NCBI GenBank assembly: GCA_024399065.1
Contig: JAKSIB010000028.1
Span: 1-43,615, forward strand
Length of the DNA: 43,615 nt
Reading direction: 5' to 3'
DNA from: Fibrobacter sp.
GTDB taxonomy: Bacteria > Fibrobacterota > Fibrobacteria > Fibrobacterales > Fibrobacteraceae
Part shown: positions 24,182 through 30,997 of the stretch, in pieces
Layout: every line of letters begins with the position of its first letter
How positions within the stretch are numbered: position 1 is the stretch's first letter
Position numbers and translations under genes: made by a program
The notes under the pieces: model-generated
Database searches by the model: none
What the model was told of the DNA's origin: nothing
Seen by the model: the letters and a program-made list of their open reading frames with translations, nothing else

Positions 24182-24199
24182 ACCTGGAGCCTCGAACCT
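24182..24199. repeat. Second copy of the CTCGAACCT-type intergenic repeat
   Basis: ACCTGGAGCCTCGAACCT, identical to 11053-11070, lies just before the fabG ribosome binding site. The remainder of the 140-base fabD-fabG gap holds related GGCTCGAGGC/GAACCTCAACCC text and no gene. Confidence 0.75.
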
Positions 24200-24213
24200 C
24201 ATAGGAGAAATAT

Positions 24214-24954
24214 ATGGGTAAACTTACTGGTAAGAAGGCAATCGTTACTGGCGCATCCCGCGGTATCGGTCTCGCCATTGCAACCGAACTGGCACGTGAA
24301 GGTGCCGATGTTGCCATCCTTTCCACTTCCGTGAAGGAAGACTTGGCAGCCAAGTTGAGCACCGAACTGGGTGTGCAGGTCAAGAGCTATGCTTGCGACG
24401 TGGGCAACTCCGAAACTGTGCAGAACGTGTTCAAGCAGATCATCACTGACATGGGCACTGTAGATATTCTCGTGAACAACGCTGGCATTACCCGCGATGG
24501 TCTCCTGATGCGTATGAAGGACGAAGACTTCGACGCCGTCATCCAGACCAACCTCCGTTCCGTATTCCTTTGCACCCGCGCCGTGGCTCGCACCATGATG
24601 GGCAAGCGCGCAGGCCGCATCGTCAACATCACCAGCATCAACGCTATCCGCGGTCAGGCTGGTCAGGCCAACTATGCCGGTGCTAAGGCTGGCGTTATCG
24701 GTATGACCAAGTCCAACGCCATGGAATTTGCTTCCCGCGGCATTACCGTGAACGCTGTTGCTCCGGGTTTCATTGGCACCGACATGACTGCTAAGATGGA
24801 CGACGCTACCAAGGAAAAGTACGCTGCTTCTATCCCCCTGCAGCGCATTGGTAACCCCGAAGACGTGGCCAAGGCAGTGGCATTTTTGGCATCTGACGAC
24901 GCTTCCTACATTACCGGACAGGTATTGGGCGTTGACGGGGGCTTGAACGCTTAA
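24214..24954 (+). CDS. fabG: 3-oxoacyl-ACP reductase
   Basis: NADPH-dependent reductase of the fatty acid elongation cycle, cytoplasmic, usually a tetramer. A 246-residue short-chain dehydrogenase with 'TGASRGIG' (12-19) as cofactor loop, 'NNAGITRDGLLMRM' (about 88-101), and the catalytic set N113, S141, Y154 and K158 in 'NYAGAKAG'. The C-terminus 'ITGQVLGVDGGLNA' is that of FabG. TAGGAGAAA precedes the ATG. The acpP promoter appears to lie within its last codons. Very secure. Confidence 0.97.
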   Translation: MGKLTGKKAIVTGASRGIGLAIATELAREGADVAILSTSVKEDLAAKLSTELGVQVKSYACDVGNSETVQNVFKQIITDMGTVDILVNNAGITRDGLLMRMKDEDFDAVIQTNLRSVFLCTRAVARTMMGKRAGRIVNITSINAIRGQAGQANYAGAKAGVIGMTKSNAMEFASRGITVNAVAPGFIGTDMTAKMDDATKEKYAASIPLQRIGNPEDVAKAVAFLASDDASYITGQVLGVDGGLNA

Positions 24955-24971
24955 CGATTTTTTACTAAATT
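24943..24971 (+). promoter_or_regulatory. acpP promoter at the end of fabG
   Basis: TTGAAC (24943-24948), 17-base spacer, TAAATT (24966-24971) within TACTAAATT, the same form as at yceD and the amylase gene. It would give acpP extra transcription independent of fabD. Confidence 0.65.
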
Positions 24972-25006
24972 AAACACAAACACTTAATCCAAAAATGGAG
25001 ACTAAA

Positions 25007-25246
25007 ATGAACGAAGAAATTTTTAAGAAGGTTGTCGACGTTATCGTTGCCAAGCTCGAAGTTAAGGCTGAAGATGTGAAGCCGGAATCCGAATTCGGTA
25101 ACGACCTCGGTGCTGACTCCCTCGACCGCGTCGAACTCGTCATGGCTCTCGAAGACGAATTCGAAGTCGAAATCCTCGACAGCGATGCAGAAAAGTTCCA
25201 GAAGGTTTCTGACGTCGTCGCTTTCATCGAATCCAAGAAGGCATAA
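25007..25246 (+). CDS. acpP: Acyl carrier protein
   Basis: Seventy-nine-residue acidic carrier of growing fatty acyl chains. The phosphopantetheine attachment serine is S38 in '[15 protein letters not shown]'. The start at 25007 is chosen over an ATG four codons upstream because GGAG (24997-25000) then sits at the proper distance and the resulting N-terminus '[17 protein letters not shown]' matches the family length. It has its own promoter in fabG and a strong terminator after it, fitting high expression. Confidence 0.97.
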   Translation: MNEEIFKKVVDVIVAKLEVKAEDVKPESEFGNDLGADSLDRVELVMALEDEFEVEILDSDAEKFQKVSDVVAFIESKKA

Positions 25247-25309
25247 TTAATCAATATGTGTAGCGGCCGCAACATTGGTCGCTCCCAAAGTTGATTAACG
25301 ACTTTAAAA

Positions 25310-25343
25310 AGTGGCCCCTGGTTAAGCCGGGGCCGCTTTTTTT
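25310..25343 (+). terminator. Intrinsic terminator after acpP
   Basis: AGTGGCCCC and GGGGCCGCT pair over nine bases (one G-U) with a ten-base loop, followed by seven T residues. Confidence 0.88.
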
Positions 25344-25362
25344 ATTGCCCTCACTCATGGCC

Positions 25363-25389
25363 GTCATCCCGGACTTGGTCCGGGATCTC
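25363..25389. repeat. REP-like palindrome, copy 2
   Basis: GTC-ATCCCGG-ACTTGGT-CCGGGAT-CTC: a seven-base-pair stem with the same flanks as the copies at 20515 and 26278, between the acpP terminator and rnc. Confidence 0.85.
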
Positions 25390-25453
25390 CTTTTTATTAA
25401 CTTTGTACAAAACCAATCTGCGGCCCAATCCGCAATCCCCAAAGGAGATAAAC

Positions 25454-26269
25454 TTGGAAAAATCAAATCTACTTCACAAAGTCTTAAAACTCTGGTTTCG
25501 CCAGAAGTCCGGTGACGGGCTTGAGGCGAAGCTCGGGTACCAGTTCAAGGATCCGGAACTGCTGGCTCACGCTCTGGTTCACCGTTCATACCTCATGGGC
25601 AAGGACATGCCCTACGAAAGCAACAACGAGCGCCTGGAGTTCCTGGGCGATTCCGTGCTGAACATGCTGACCACGGAATACCTGTACAAGATGTTCCCCG
25701 ACGATCCGGAAGGTGAACTTTCCAAGCGCAAGAGCGCCATCGTCTCGGGCCACGCATGCGCCCAGTCCTCCGAAGCCTGGAACTTGAGCGAATATGTCAA
25801 GGTAGGGAAGGCCGAAGCCAACATGGGTGGCCGTGGCATGGAAACCATCCTAGCCGACGCCTACGAAGCTGTGCTTGGCGCGGTGTACCTGGATGGCGGG
25901 TTGGAAGACGTTCGATCCATTTTGAACAAGTTCCATTTCCCCCGCATTCCTGAAATAATCAGTGCCGCGGAATTTGTGAACCACAAGAGCGCCCTGTTGG
26001 AATATGCCCAGGGAGTTTTGCGTACGGTTCCGGAATATATTCTCATTGCAGAAGAAGGCCCGGAACACCAGAAGGTCTTTACCACCGAAGTACATGTGAA
26101 TGGTAAGACCTACGCCCAAGGTTCCGGCCCCAACAAGAAGAAGGCTGAACAGGAAGCCGCCCGACTGACTCTGGAAATGCTGAAGGTGGAAGCTGCCGAA
26201 GCGGAGGCAAACAATCCTGCTGCAGATTCCAAGCCCAAGAAACAGATCCGCCATGTTGGACTGCCGTAA
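25454..26269 (+). CDS. rnc: Ribonuclease III
   Basis: Cuts double-stranded RNA, maturing rRNA and controlling mRNAs. A 271-residue protein with the signature 'NERLEFLGDSVL' (58-69) holding the metal-binding E62 and D66, the second acidic motif 'ILADAYEAVLGAVYLDGG', and a C-terminal double-stranded-RNA-binding domain ending 'SGPNKKKAEQEAARLTLEML'. A charged tail of about 25 residues follows. The start is read as TTG at 25454 because AAAGGAG (25441-25447) precedes it at the right distance; no ATG fits. The fab-acpP-rnc neighbourhood is common in bacteria. Confidence 0.95.
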   Translation: MEKSNLLHKVLKLWFRQKSGDGLEAKLGYQFKDPELLAHALVHRSYLMGKDMPYESNNERLEFLGDSVLNMLTTEYLYKMFPDDPEGELSKRKSAIVSGHACAQSSEAWNLSEYVKVGKAEANMGGRGMETILADAYEAVLGAVYLDGGLEDVRSILNKFHFPRIPEIISAAEFVNHKSALLEYAQGVLRTVPEYILIAEEGPEHQKVFTTEVHVNGKTYAQGSGPNKKKAEQEAARLTLEMLKVEAAEAEANNPAADSKPKKQIRHVGLP

Positions 26270-26277
26270 CTTAATTT

Positions 26278-26305
26278 GTCATCCCGGCCTTTGAGCCGGG
26301 ATCTC
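26278..26305. repeat. REP-like palindrome, copy 3
   Basis: GTC-ATCCCGG-CCTTTGAG-CCGGGAT-CTC: a seven-base-pair stem that occupies most of the 49-base gap between rnc and the peptide-binding lipoprotein gene. Confidence 0.85.
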
Positions 26306-26318
26306 CTTTGAGAAGATT

Positions 26319-28130
26319 ATGAAACTCTACAAGAACATTTTGACTATCGCGGCTGTGGCCTCTCTCGCCTTTGGCCTTTCCGCCTGTAACGAAAAGTCCG
26401 GCAAGTCCGGCGCCTCGGGAAAATCCGCCGCCCCGGTCTCCGAAGCTGATTGCCCCGTCATCCCTCAGGATCCTGAAGCTACGGGTGAGTTCGACCCGGT
26501 GGCCGGCAAGGACGCCCGCGCCTGCGGAAGTATTACCCTCTGGGGCTCCGCCATGCCCAAGTCCTTCAACATGTGGGAAGACTACAATAGCTTCTCGGCA
26601 GAACTGATGGGCATGATGTTCGAACCGCTGGTCAGCCTTCACAGCACTGAAGACCGCGAAGTCGGTATCCTTGCTGACAGCTGGACCGTTGGTGAAGATG
26701 GTAGAACTTTTACCTTCCACGTGGACCCACGCGCCAAGTGGAGCGATGGCAAGCCCATCACCGCAGAAGACGTGCAGTACTACTACGACGTAATCATGGA
26801 CGAGAAGAACCTGACTCCCATTTTCAAGGTGGGCCTCTCTCGTTTCGACCGCCCGGAAATTGTGGACAGCCTTACCATCAAGATGGTGGCCAAGGAAATC
26901 CATTGGGGTAACTTCTGGGAAGCCGCGGGAATGCTCGCTTTCCCCAAGCACGCTTGGCAGGGAAAGGACTTCAACCAGATCCGCTACGAATTCCCGGTGG
27001 TCTCAGGTCCCTACATCATTAAGACTTTCCGCGAAGACCGCTATGTGGAACTTGCCCGTCGCGCTGACTGGTGGGGTTTCAAGAAGAACTGGAACCGCGG
27101 TAAGTACAACTTCCAGAAGATCCGCTATCGCTTCATGAACGACCAGACCAAGGCTCTGGAAGCTTTCAAGAAGCAGGACTTCAACGCCTACGCCATCTAC
27201 ACCAGCAGCATTTGGATGAAACAGACCGACTTCGATGCTGTGCAGAAGGGCTGGGCTGTAAAGCAGCGTATTTTCAACAAGGAACCTATTGGTTTCCAGG
27301 GCATGGCCATCAACTTGCGTAAGCCCGAATATCAGGATGTTCGCGTTCGTCGTGCATTGAACTTTATGCTGAACCGTGAAGCTATGAACGAAAAGTACAT
27401 GTACGGTCAGTATTTCTTGCTGAACAGCTACTATCCGGATTTGTGGAACAACAACCAGAATCCTACCGCTACTTTGTACAAGTTCAATCCGGACAGCGCC
27501 CGCGCCCTCTTTGCAGAAGCGGGTTACAAGGTGAATGCGCAAGGTGTTCTTGAAAAGGACGGAAAGCAGTTCTCCATCAATTTCATTACCAGCAGCGAAG
27601 ACCTCCGTCACTTGACTCTCTTCCAGGAAGACCTGAAGAAGATTGGTGTGGTGGCTACCATCGAACAGATGTCCCACAGCACCTTGCGCAAGCGTCTGGA
27701 CGATGCCGACTTTGACCTCTACTGGGTGAACTGGGGCGCGGGCCGACTCCGTGATCCCGAAGCTAGCTGGCATTCTTCTACTGCAATGCAGAAGGGTACC
27801 AACAACCTGAGCGGTCTGCAGGACTCTGTGGTGGATAGCCTTATCAACTTGCAGAAGACGGAATTCGACCTGGCCAAGCGTAACGAAATCCTGAAGGCTC
27901 TGGATAACCGTCTTGCAGAAATCGTTCCCTACGTTTTGATGTGGCAGTGCGATCACCACCGCATCCTCTACTGGAACCGTTACGGCATGCCGGAAAAGGT
28001 GCTGGACAACTTCAACCGCGAAGATGCCATCCCCGTTTACTGGTGGGTGGATCCGGTTAAGTCCGCCGCCCTCGACAAAGCTATGAAGGCTGGCGAATCC
28101 ATGCCTGTGCCCGCTTACGATGTTAAATGA
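26319..28130 (+). CDS. Peptide/oligosaccharide ABC transporter substrate-binding lipoprotein
   Basis: A 603-residue family 5 extracellular solute-binding protein (OppA/DppA type). The lipobox L-S-A-C places C23 as the lipidated residue. Family blocks are visible: 'LADSWTVGEDGRTFTFHVDPRAKWSDGKPITAEDV' spans the conserved WSDG and TAEDV motifs, and 'VRRALNFMLNREAMNEKYM' is the VR.A...A.DR-type helix. These proteins bind peptides, or sometimes oligosaccharides, and pass them to inner-membrane permeases. No permease or ATPase gene lies beside it, so its partners must be elsewhere. GAGAAG precedes the ATG. A terminator follows. Family is secure; ligand unknown. Confidence 0.93.
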   Translation: MKLYKNILTIAAVASLAFGLSACNEKSGKSGASGKSAAPVSEADCPVIPQDPEATGEFDPVAGKDARACGSITLWGSAMPKSFNMWEDYNSFSAELMGMMFEPLVSLHSTEDREVGILADSWTVGEDGRTFTFHVDPRAKWSDGKPITAEDVQYYYDVIMDEKNLTPIFKVGLSRFDRPEIVDSLTIKMVAKEIHWGNFWEAAGMLAFPKHAWQGKDFNQIRYEFPVVSGPYIIKTFREDRYVELARRADWWGFKKNWNRGKYNFQKIRYRFMNDQTKALEAFKKQDFNAYAIYTSSIWMKQTDFDAVQKGWAVKQRIFNKEPIGFQGMAINLRKPEYQDVRVRRALNFMLNREAMNEKYMYGQYFLLNSYYPDLWNNNQNPTATLYKFNPDSARALFAEAGYKVNAQGVLEKDGKQFSINFITSSEDLRHLTLFQEDLKKIGVVATIEQMSHSTLRKRLDDADFDLYWVNWGAGRLRDPEASWHSSTAMQKGTNNLSGLQDSVVDSLINLQKTEFDLAKRNEILKALDNRLAEIVPYVLMWQCDHHRILYWNRYGMPEKVLDNFNREDAIPVYWWVDPVKSAALDKAMKAGESMPVPAYDVK

Positions 28131-28156
28131 TGCAAGGGGTTTGCGATAGATAAGGA

Positions 28157-28184
28157 AAAAGGCACCACCATAGTGGCGCCTTTT
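28157..28184. terminator. Terminator between convergent genes
   Basis: AAAAGGCACCAC and GTGGCGCCTTTT pair with one mismatch around CATA, with T runs on both strands. It can serve the binding-protein gene (plus) and the barrel gene at 28210 (minus). Confidence 0.82.
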
Positions 28185-28209
28185 CTGCTGCTTAATATGT
28201 TGATTCCGT

Positions 28210-28980
28210 TTAGAAGCTAAACTGGACGCTTGCGTTAACGTGGCCGGAGAAGGAATTCTCGTGTTTAAATTTTCCGAAGCCTGCAGTGAAATTTCCGACC
28301 AGGCTAACGTTCTTGTTAAAGATTGCTTCAAGGCCGAGCCATGCGGCTCCACTGAATTTGGCGATTTCGTAATCGTCTGATTCTTCCAGAGCCCAATTTC
28401 TTGCGATACTGGCGCCAGCCAACAGATTCAGCCTGTTGTCAATAAGATTGAAGCCGACTTCGCCCAAAGCCATTAACTCGGCCATATCGTAATCAATATA
28501 GCCTTTTGCTGCTACACCGAATTTCGAGATGATGTTGGGGTTTTCGTAAACCTTTCCAAACTGTACCCCCAGCTCGGCGTTATAGTCATATTGGAAACGA
28601 CTAGGTTCCCAAATGGGAAGGCCGACTTCGGCAAACACAGACAACATCGGAATGACTTGGTAGCGGGCTTCAAGTACAGGGACGCTTAGCAACACTTCCA
28701 TTTCGGCATCGGGGTCGAACAGGCCTCCGGCTTTGTAAAGACTTACGCCCAGACCTTCAATGGAAAGTTCCAGGGATTTGTTGAATATATACCGGAAGCT
28801 TACACCGTAGTGACTGTCGTGGCTTTCTTTTGCGGGCATGTTGGAAAACTCTCTGAAAAGTTTCATGCCGGTGCTTACTTTGACGCTTCCGTTCACATCC
28901 TGGGGCACAGGGTAAAGATCCCATTGGGCGAAACTTGCAGAAGCAACAAGTGCTAAGGTTGCGATAATTTTCTTGAACAT
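28210..28980 (-). CDS. Outer-membrane beta-barrel protein, WDxYPxP family (256 aa)
   Basis: The signal peptide 'MFKKIIATLALVASASFA' is followed by mature 'QWDLYPVPQDVNGSVKVSTG'. The rest is alternating beta strands with aromatic girdle residues, ending in 'GHVNASVQFSF'; the terminal phenylalanine is the usual signal for barrel insertion. The same signal peptide and 'WD.YP.P....GSV' opening occur in the next gene upstream (29093-29944), so the two are paralogues. The strong ribosome binding site AGGAGG lies before the ATG. I recognise no characterised family; a lineage-specific barrel is the best description. Outer-membrane location is inferred from sequence pattern. Confidence 0.82.
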   Translation of the reverse strand: MFKKIIATLALVASASFAQWDLYPVPQDVNGSVKVSTGMKLFREFSNMPAKESHDSHYGVSFRYIFNKSLELSIEGLGVSLYKAGGLFDPDAEMEVLLSVPVLEARYQVIPMLSVFAEVGLPIWEPSRFQYDYNAELGVQFGKVYENPNIISKFGVAAKGYIDYDMAELMALGEVGFNLIDNRLNLLAGASIARNWALEESDDYEIAKFSGAAWLGLEAIFNKNVSLVGNFTAGFGKFKHENSFSGHVNASVQFSF

Positions 28981-29029
28981 ATCAATCCTCCTAACAGATT
29001 TGCCACAAAATACAAAAACTGGTTATAAA

Positions 29030-29062
29030 AAACAAAAAAGCGCAACTTTTTTGAAGTTGCGC
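29030..29062 (-). terminator. Intrinsic terminator of the second barrel gene
   Basis: GCGCAACTT and AAGTTGCGC pair over nine bases; on the minus strand a run of six T residues follows. It separates the two paralogous barrel genes. Confidence 0.85.
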
Positions 29063-29092
29063 CTTAAAAATGCCGTTCAGTGGCGTTTTTCT

Positions 29093-29944
29093 TTAGAAAT
29101 TGAGAGCTGCGCCCAGGTAGATGCCCCAGGCGTTACCGTCCATCATGAGATACCAATAATCGTAGTAATCGTTGTAATGGTCGTGGCCTCTGTAACGTTC
29201 GTGACGATAGGTGAGCTGCATCTTGGCGGAGATGTTCTTGGTGATGTCGAAGGAGCCGCCGAACCACAAGTTGAATTGGGTGGAACCATTGTCATCATAG
29301 CCATAATCGTGGCCATGGTAGTCGTCCCATTCACTTTCAAATATACGGAGCTTGAACTGGAAACCGGCGTAGGGGGTGAGGCCGATTCCCGGAATGGTAT
29401 AGCCAGCTTCGAAACCCATATGGGCTTCCAGACCGCGATCAAAGTGGTCATGTTCAAATGCCCAAAGCAAACCTGCTTCGGAGCCAATCTTGAATCCCGG
29501 AACCTTGGTGTCGGCAGAGAATTGAGCACCCAGGTAGAAGGAAAATTCATTTCTGGAAGGGGGGTGTGTTACATCGCCGTGGTCGTCCCATTCGGTTCTA
29601 CCGGTGGGGAGGTTCAAGTCCAGGAAGGCGGTAATCATGGGGGCCACTTCAAATCGGCCACCAATGGTAAGGTCGCGGACGCCATCACCACCGTTGATGC
29701 ACTTGTAGCAGTCACGTTCGTTCCAGAACTGATAGCCCCAGCCTTGTAAGGAAAGTTCAAATTTCTTCATAAAGAAGACTCGGACGCCCATTTCCAGACC
29801 CATTTGTGACCAGTCATGGTCCTTGTCATAGTAGAAACCGGCTTCTACAGATCCGATGCCTTCCCTGGGGATGGGGTAATAATCCCAGGTTGCGAAGCTT
29901 GCTGTGACGAAAAATGCCAGCAACAAGGCGATTTTCTTGAACAT
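29093..29944 (-). CDS. Outer-membrane beta-barrel protein, WDxYPxP family (283 aa)
   Basis: Paralogue of the 28210 gene: signal peptide 'MFKKIALLLAFFVTASFA', then 'TWDYYPIPREGIGSVEAG'. Beta-strand pattern runs throughout and the protein ends 'IYLGAALNF'. It differs in loops rich in histidine, aspartate and tyrosine ('EWDDYHGHDYGYDDNG', 'RYRGHDHYNDYYDYWY') and a C-x-x-C in 'ERDCYKCING', absent from its sister. Such loops could bind metal or be purely structural; that is speculation. A terminator lies on its 3' side. A ribosome binding site AAGGAG lies before the ATG. Confidence 0.83.
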   Translation of the reverse strand: MFKKIALLLAFFVTASFATWDYYPIPREGIGSVEAGFYYDKDHDWSQMGLEMGVRVFFMKKFELSLQGWGYQFWNERDCYKCINGGDGVRDLTIGGRFEVAPMITAFLDLNLPTGRTEWDDHGDVTHPPSRNEFSFYLGAQFSADTKVPGFKIGSEAGLLWAFEHDHFDRGLEAHMGFEAGYTIPGIGLTPYAGFQFKLRIFESEWDDYHGHDYGYDDNGSTQFNLWFGGSFDITKNISAKMQLTYRHERYRGHDHYNDYYDYWYLMMDGNAWGIYLGAALNF

Positions 29945-30061
29945 CCAAAACTCCTTGAGAATGTTTGAGATTTTGCCTTTAATTTAATAATCCGCGACCA
30001 TTTTTCAATTCATTTTATCTTTACAAAAACGGGCCTGATTTTGCCGCGGTTTGTTCATAAC

Positions 30062-30095
30062 AAAAAAGCCGTCGCTATTAGCGACGACTTTTTAA
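30062..30095. terminator. Bidirectional terminator after the third barrel gene
   Basis: GCCGTCGC and GCGACGAC-type arms (one G-U pair) flank TATTA, with A6 before and T5 after. It ends the minus-strand barrel gene at 30118. Confidence 0.82.
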
Positions 30096-30117
30096 AATTT
30101 TTAGCTAGACTAAGCTA

Positions 30118-30744
30118 TTAGAACAGCCAAATGGAAGCACCCAGAGCGAACTGGAGGTTCTTCATAGCAGGTGCTTCGCCCTTGCTGAAGGTGTAGCCGG
30201 CGATAGATGCCTTGTCGGTGAAGATGTCGGTGAGGCCCATGTTGACGCGGAAGTCAATATCCACAGAGGAGATGATGTTGGTGCCAACGCCGAAGGAAAG
30301 GCCGAATTCGAAGGTGCTCAGTTCGTCGCCATCATAGTCGTGAGAACCGCTCTTCTTGGTAATGCCTTCGGTCCATTCTTCGCTGGTGGACAGGTTGAAG
30401 TTGAAAGACGGACCAGCTTCGATGTAGATGAGGCCGAGGAGTTCGCAACGGATCATGACGGGGATGTCCAAGGACCATTCAGTCATGGATCTGTCCTTGA
30501 AAGTCAAGAAATCTTCCTTGTTGGTGTTGCGCATGTCAATCATGACTTCCGGGGTAATGGAAATCGGAGAATCCTTGAAAGCAAGCTTTGCTGCGATACC
30601 GGCGTTAAAACCGAAACCTGTGGTAACCTTTTCAGCATCGTCACCCCACATGGTGGTCATGTTGCCGCCAACACGGGGGCCGAATTCGATTGCAGAAGCG
30701 GCAGAAACGAGAACAGCAGCTGCCAAAAGGATCTTCTTGAACAT
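30118..30744 (-). CDS. Outer-membrane beta-barrel protein, porin-like (208 aa)
   Basis: The signal peptide 'MFKKILLAAAVLVSAASA' leads to 'IEFGPRVGGNMTTMWGDDAEK', the opening of the PorT-like/outer-membrane beta-barrel group, and 'GFGFNAGIAAKLAF', 'ISITPEVMIDM', 'IYIEAGPSFNFNL' and 'NLQFALGASIWLF' are successive strands ending in phenylalanine. Start 30744 is chosen because AAGGAG precedes it and it opens the signal peptide; an upstream in-frame start would add 12 unrelated residues. Third barrel gene in a row on this strand but of a different family from the other two. It is divergent from the giant surface-protein gene at 30998. Role unknown. Confidence 0.83.
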   Translation of the reverse strand: MFKKILLAAAVLVSAASAIEFGPRVGGNMTTMWGDDAEKVTTGFGFNAGIAAKLAFKDSPISITPEVMIDMRNTNKEDFLTFKDRSMTEWSLDIPVMIRCELLGLIYIEAGPSFNFNLSTSEEWTEGITKKSGSHDYDGDELSTFEFGLSFGVGTNIISSVDIDFRVNMGLTDIFTDKASIAGYTFSKGEAPAMKNLQFALGASIWLF

Positions 30745-30997
30745 TGTTATACTCCTTGAAAAAATTTGATTGTAACACAAATATAATACTCCAGCTTGGA
30801 ATAAGCAATCCGTTGTAAAACAATGTTGTGATATAGTTCACTTTTTTGGATAAAAGAAAACTCTTACACGGCCTTGCTCGAAATTTACTTCGTTTGTTCA
30901 AAGTCACAAGTTGCCCTTTTTTGAGCAAAATCACGTTAAAAATCCCTTAAAAGTGAATATCTTTAATATGTAAAAAATTGGAAATTTAGAGGTTCTT

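Noticed and set aside
30781-30997. Possible riboswitch in the 250-base gap before the first giant gene
   Set aside because: The sequence is AT-rich with only weak hairpins and none of the conserved cores I know (c-di-GMP, SAM, TPP, cobalamin).
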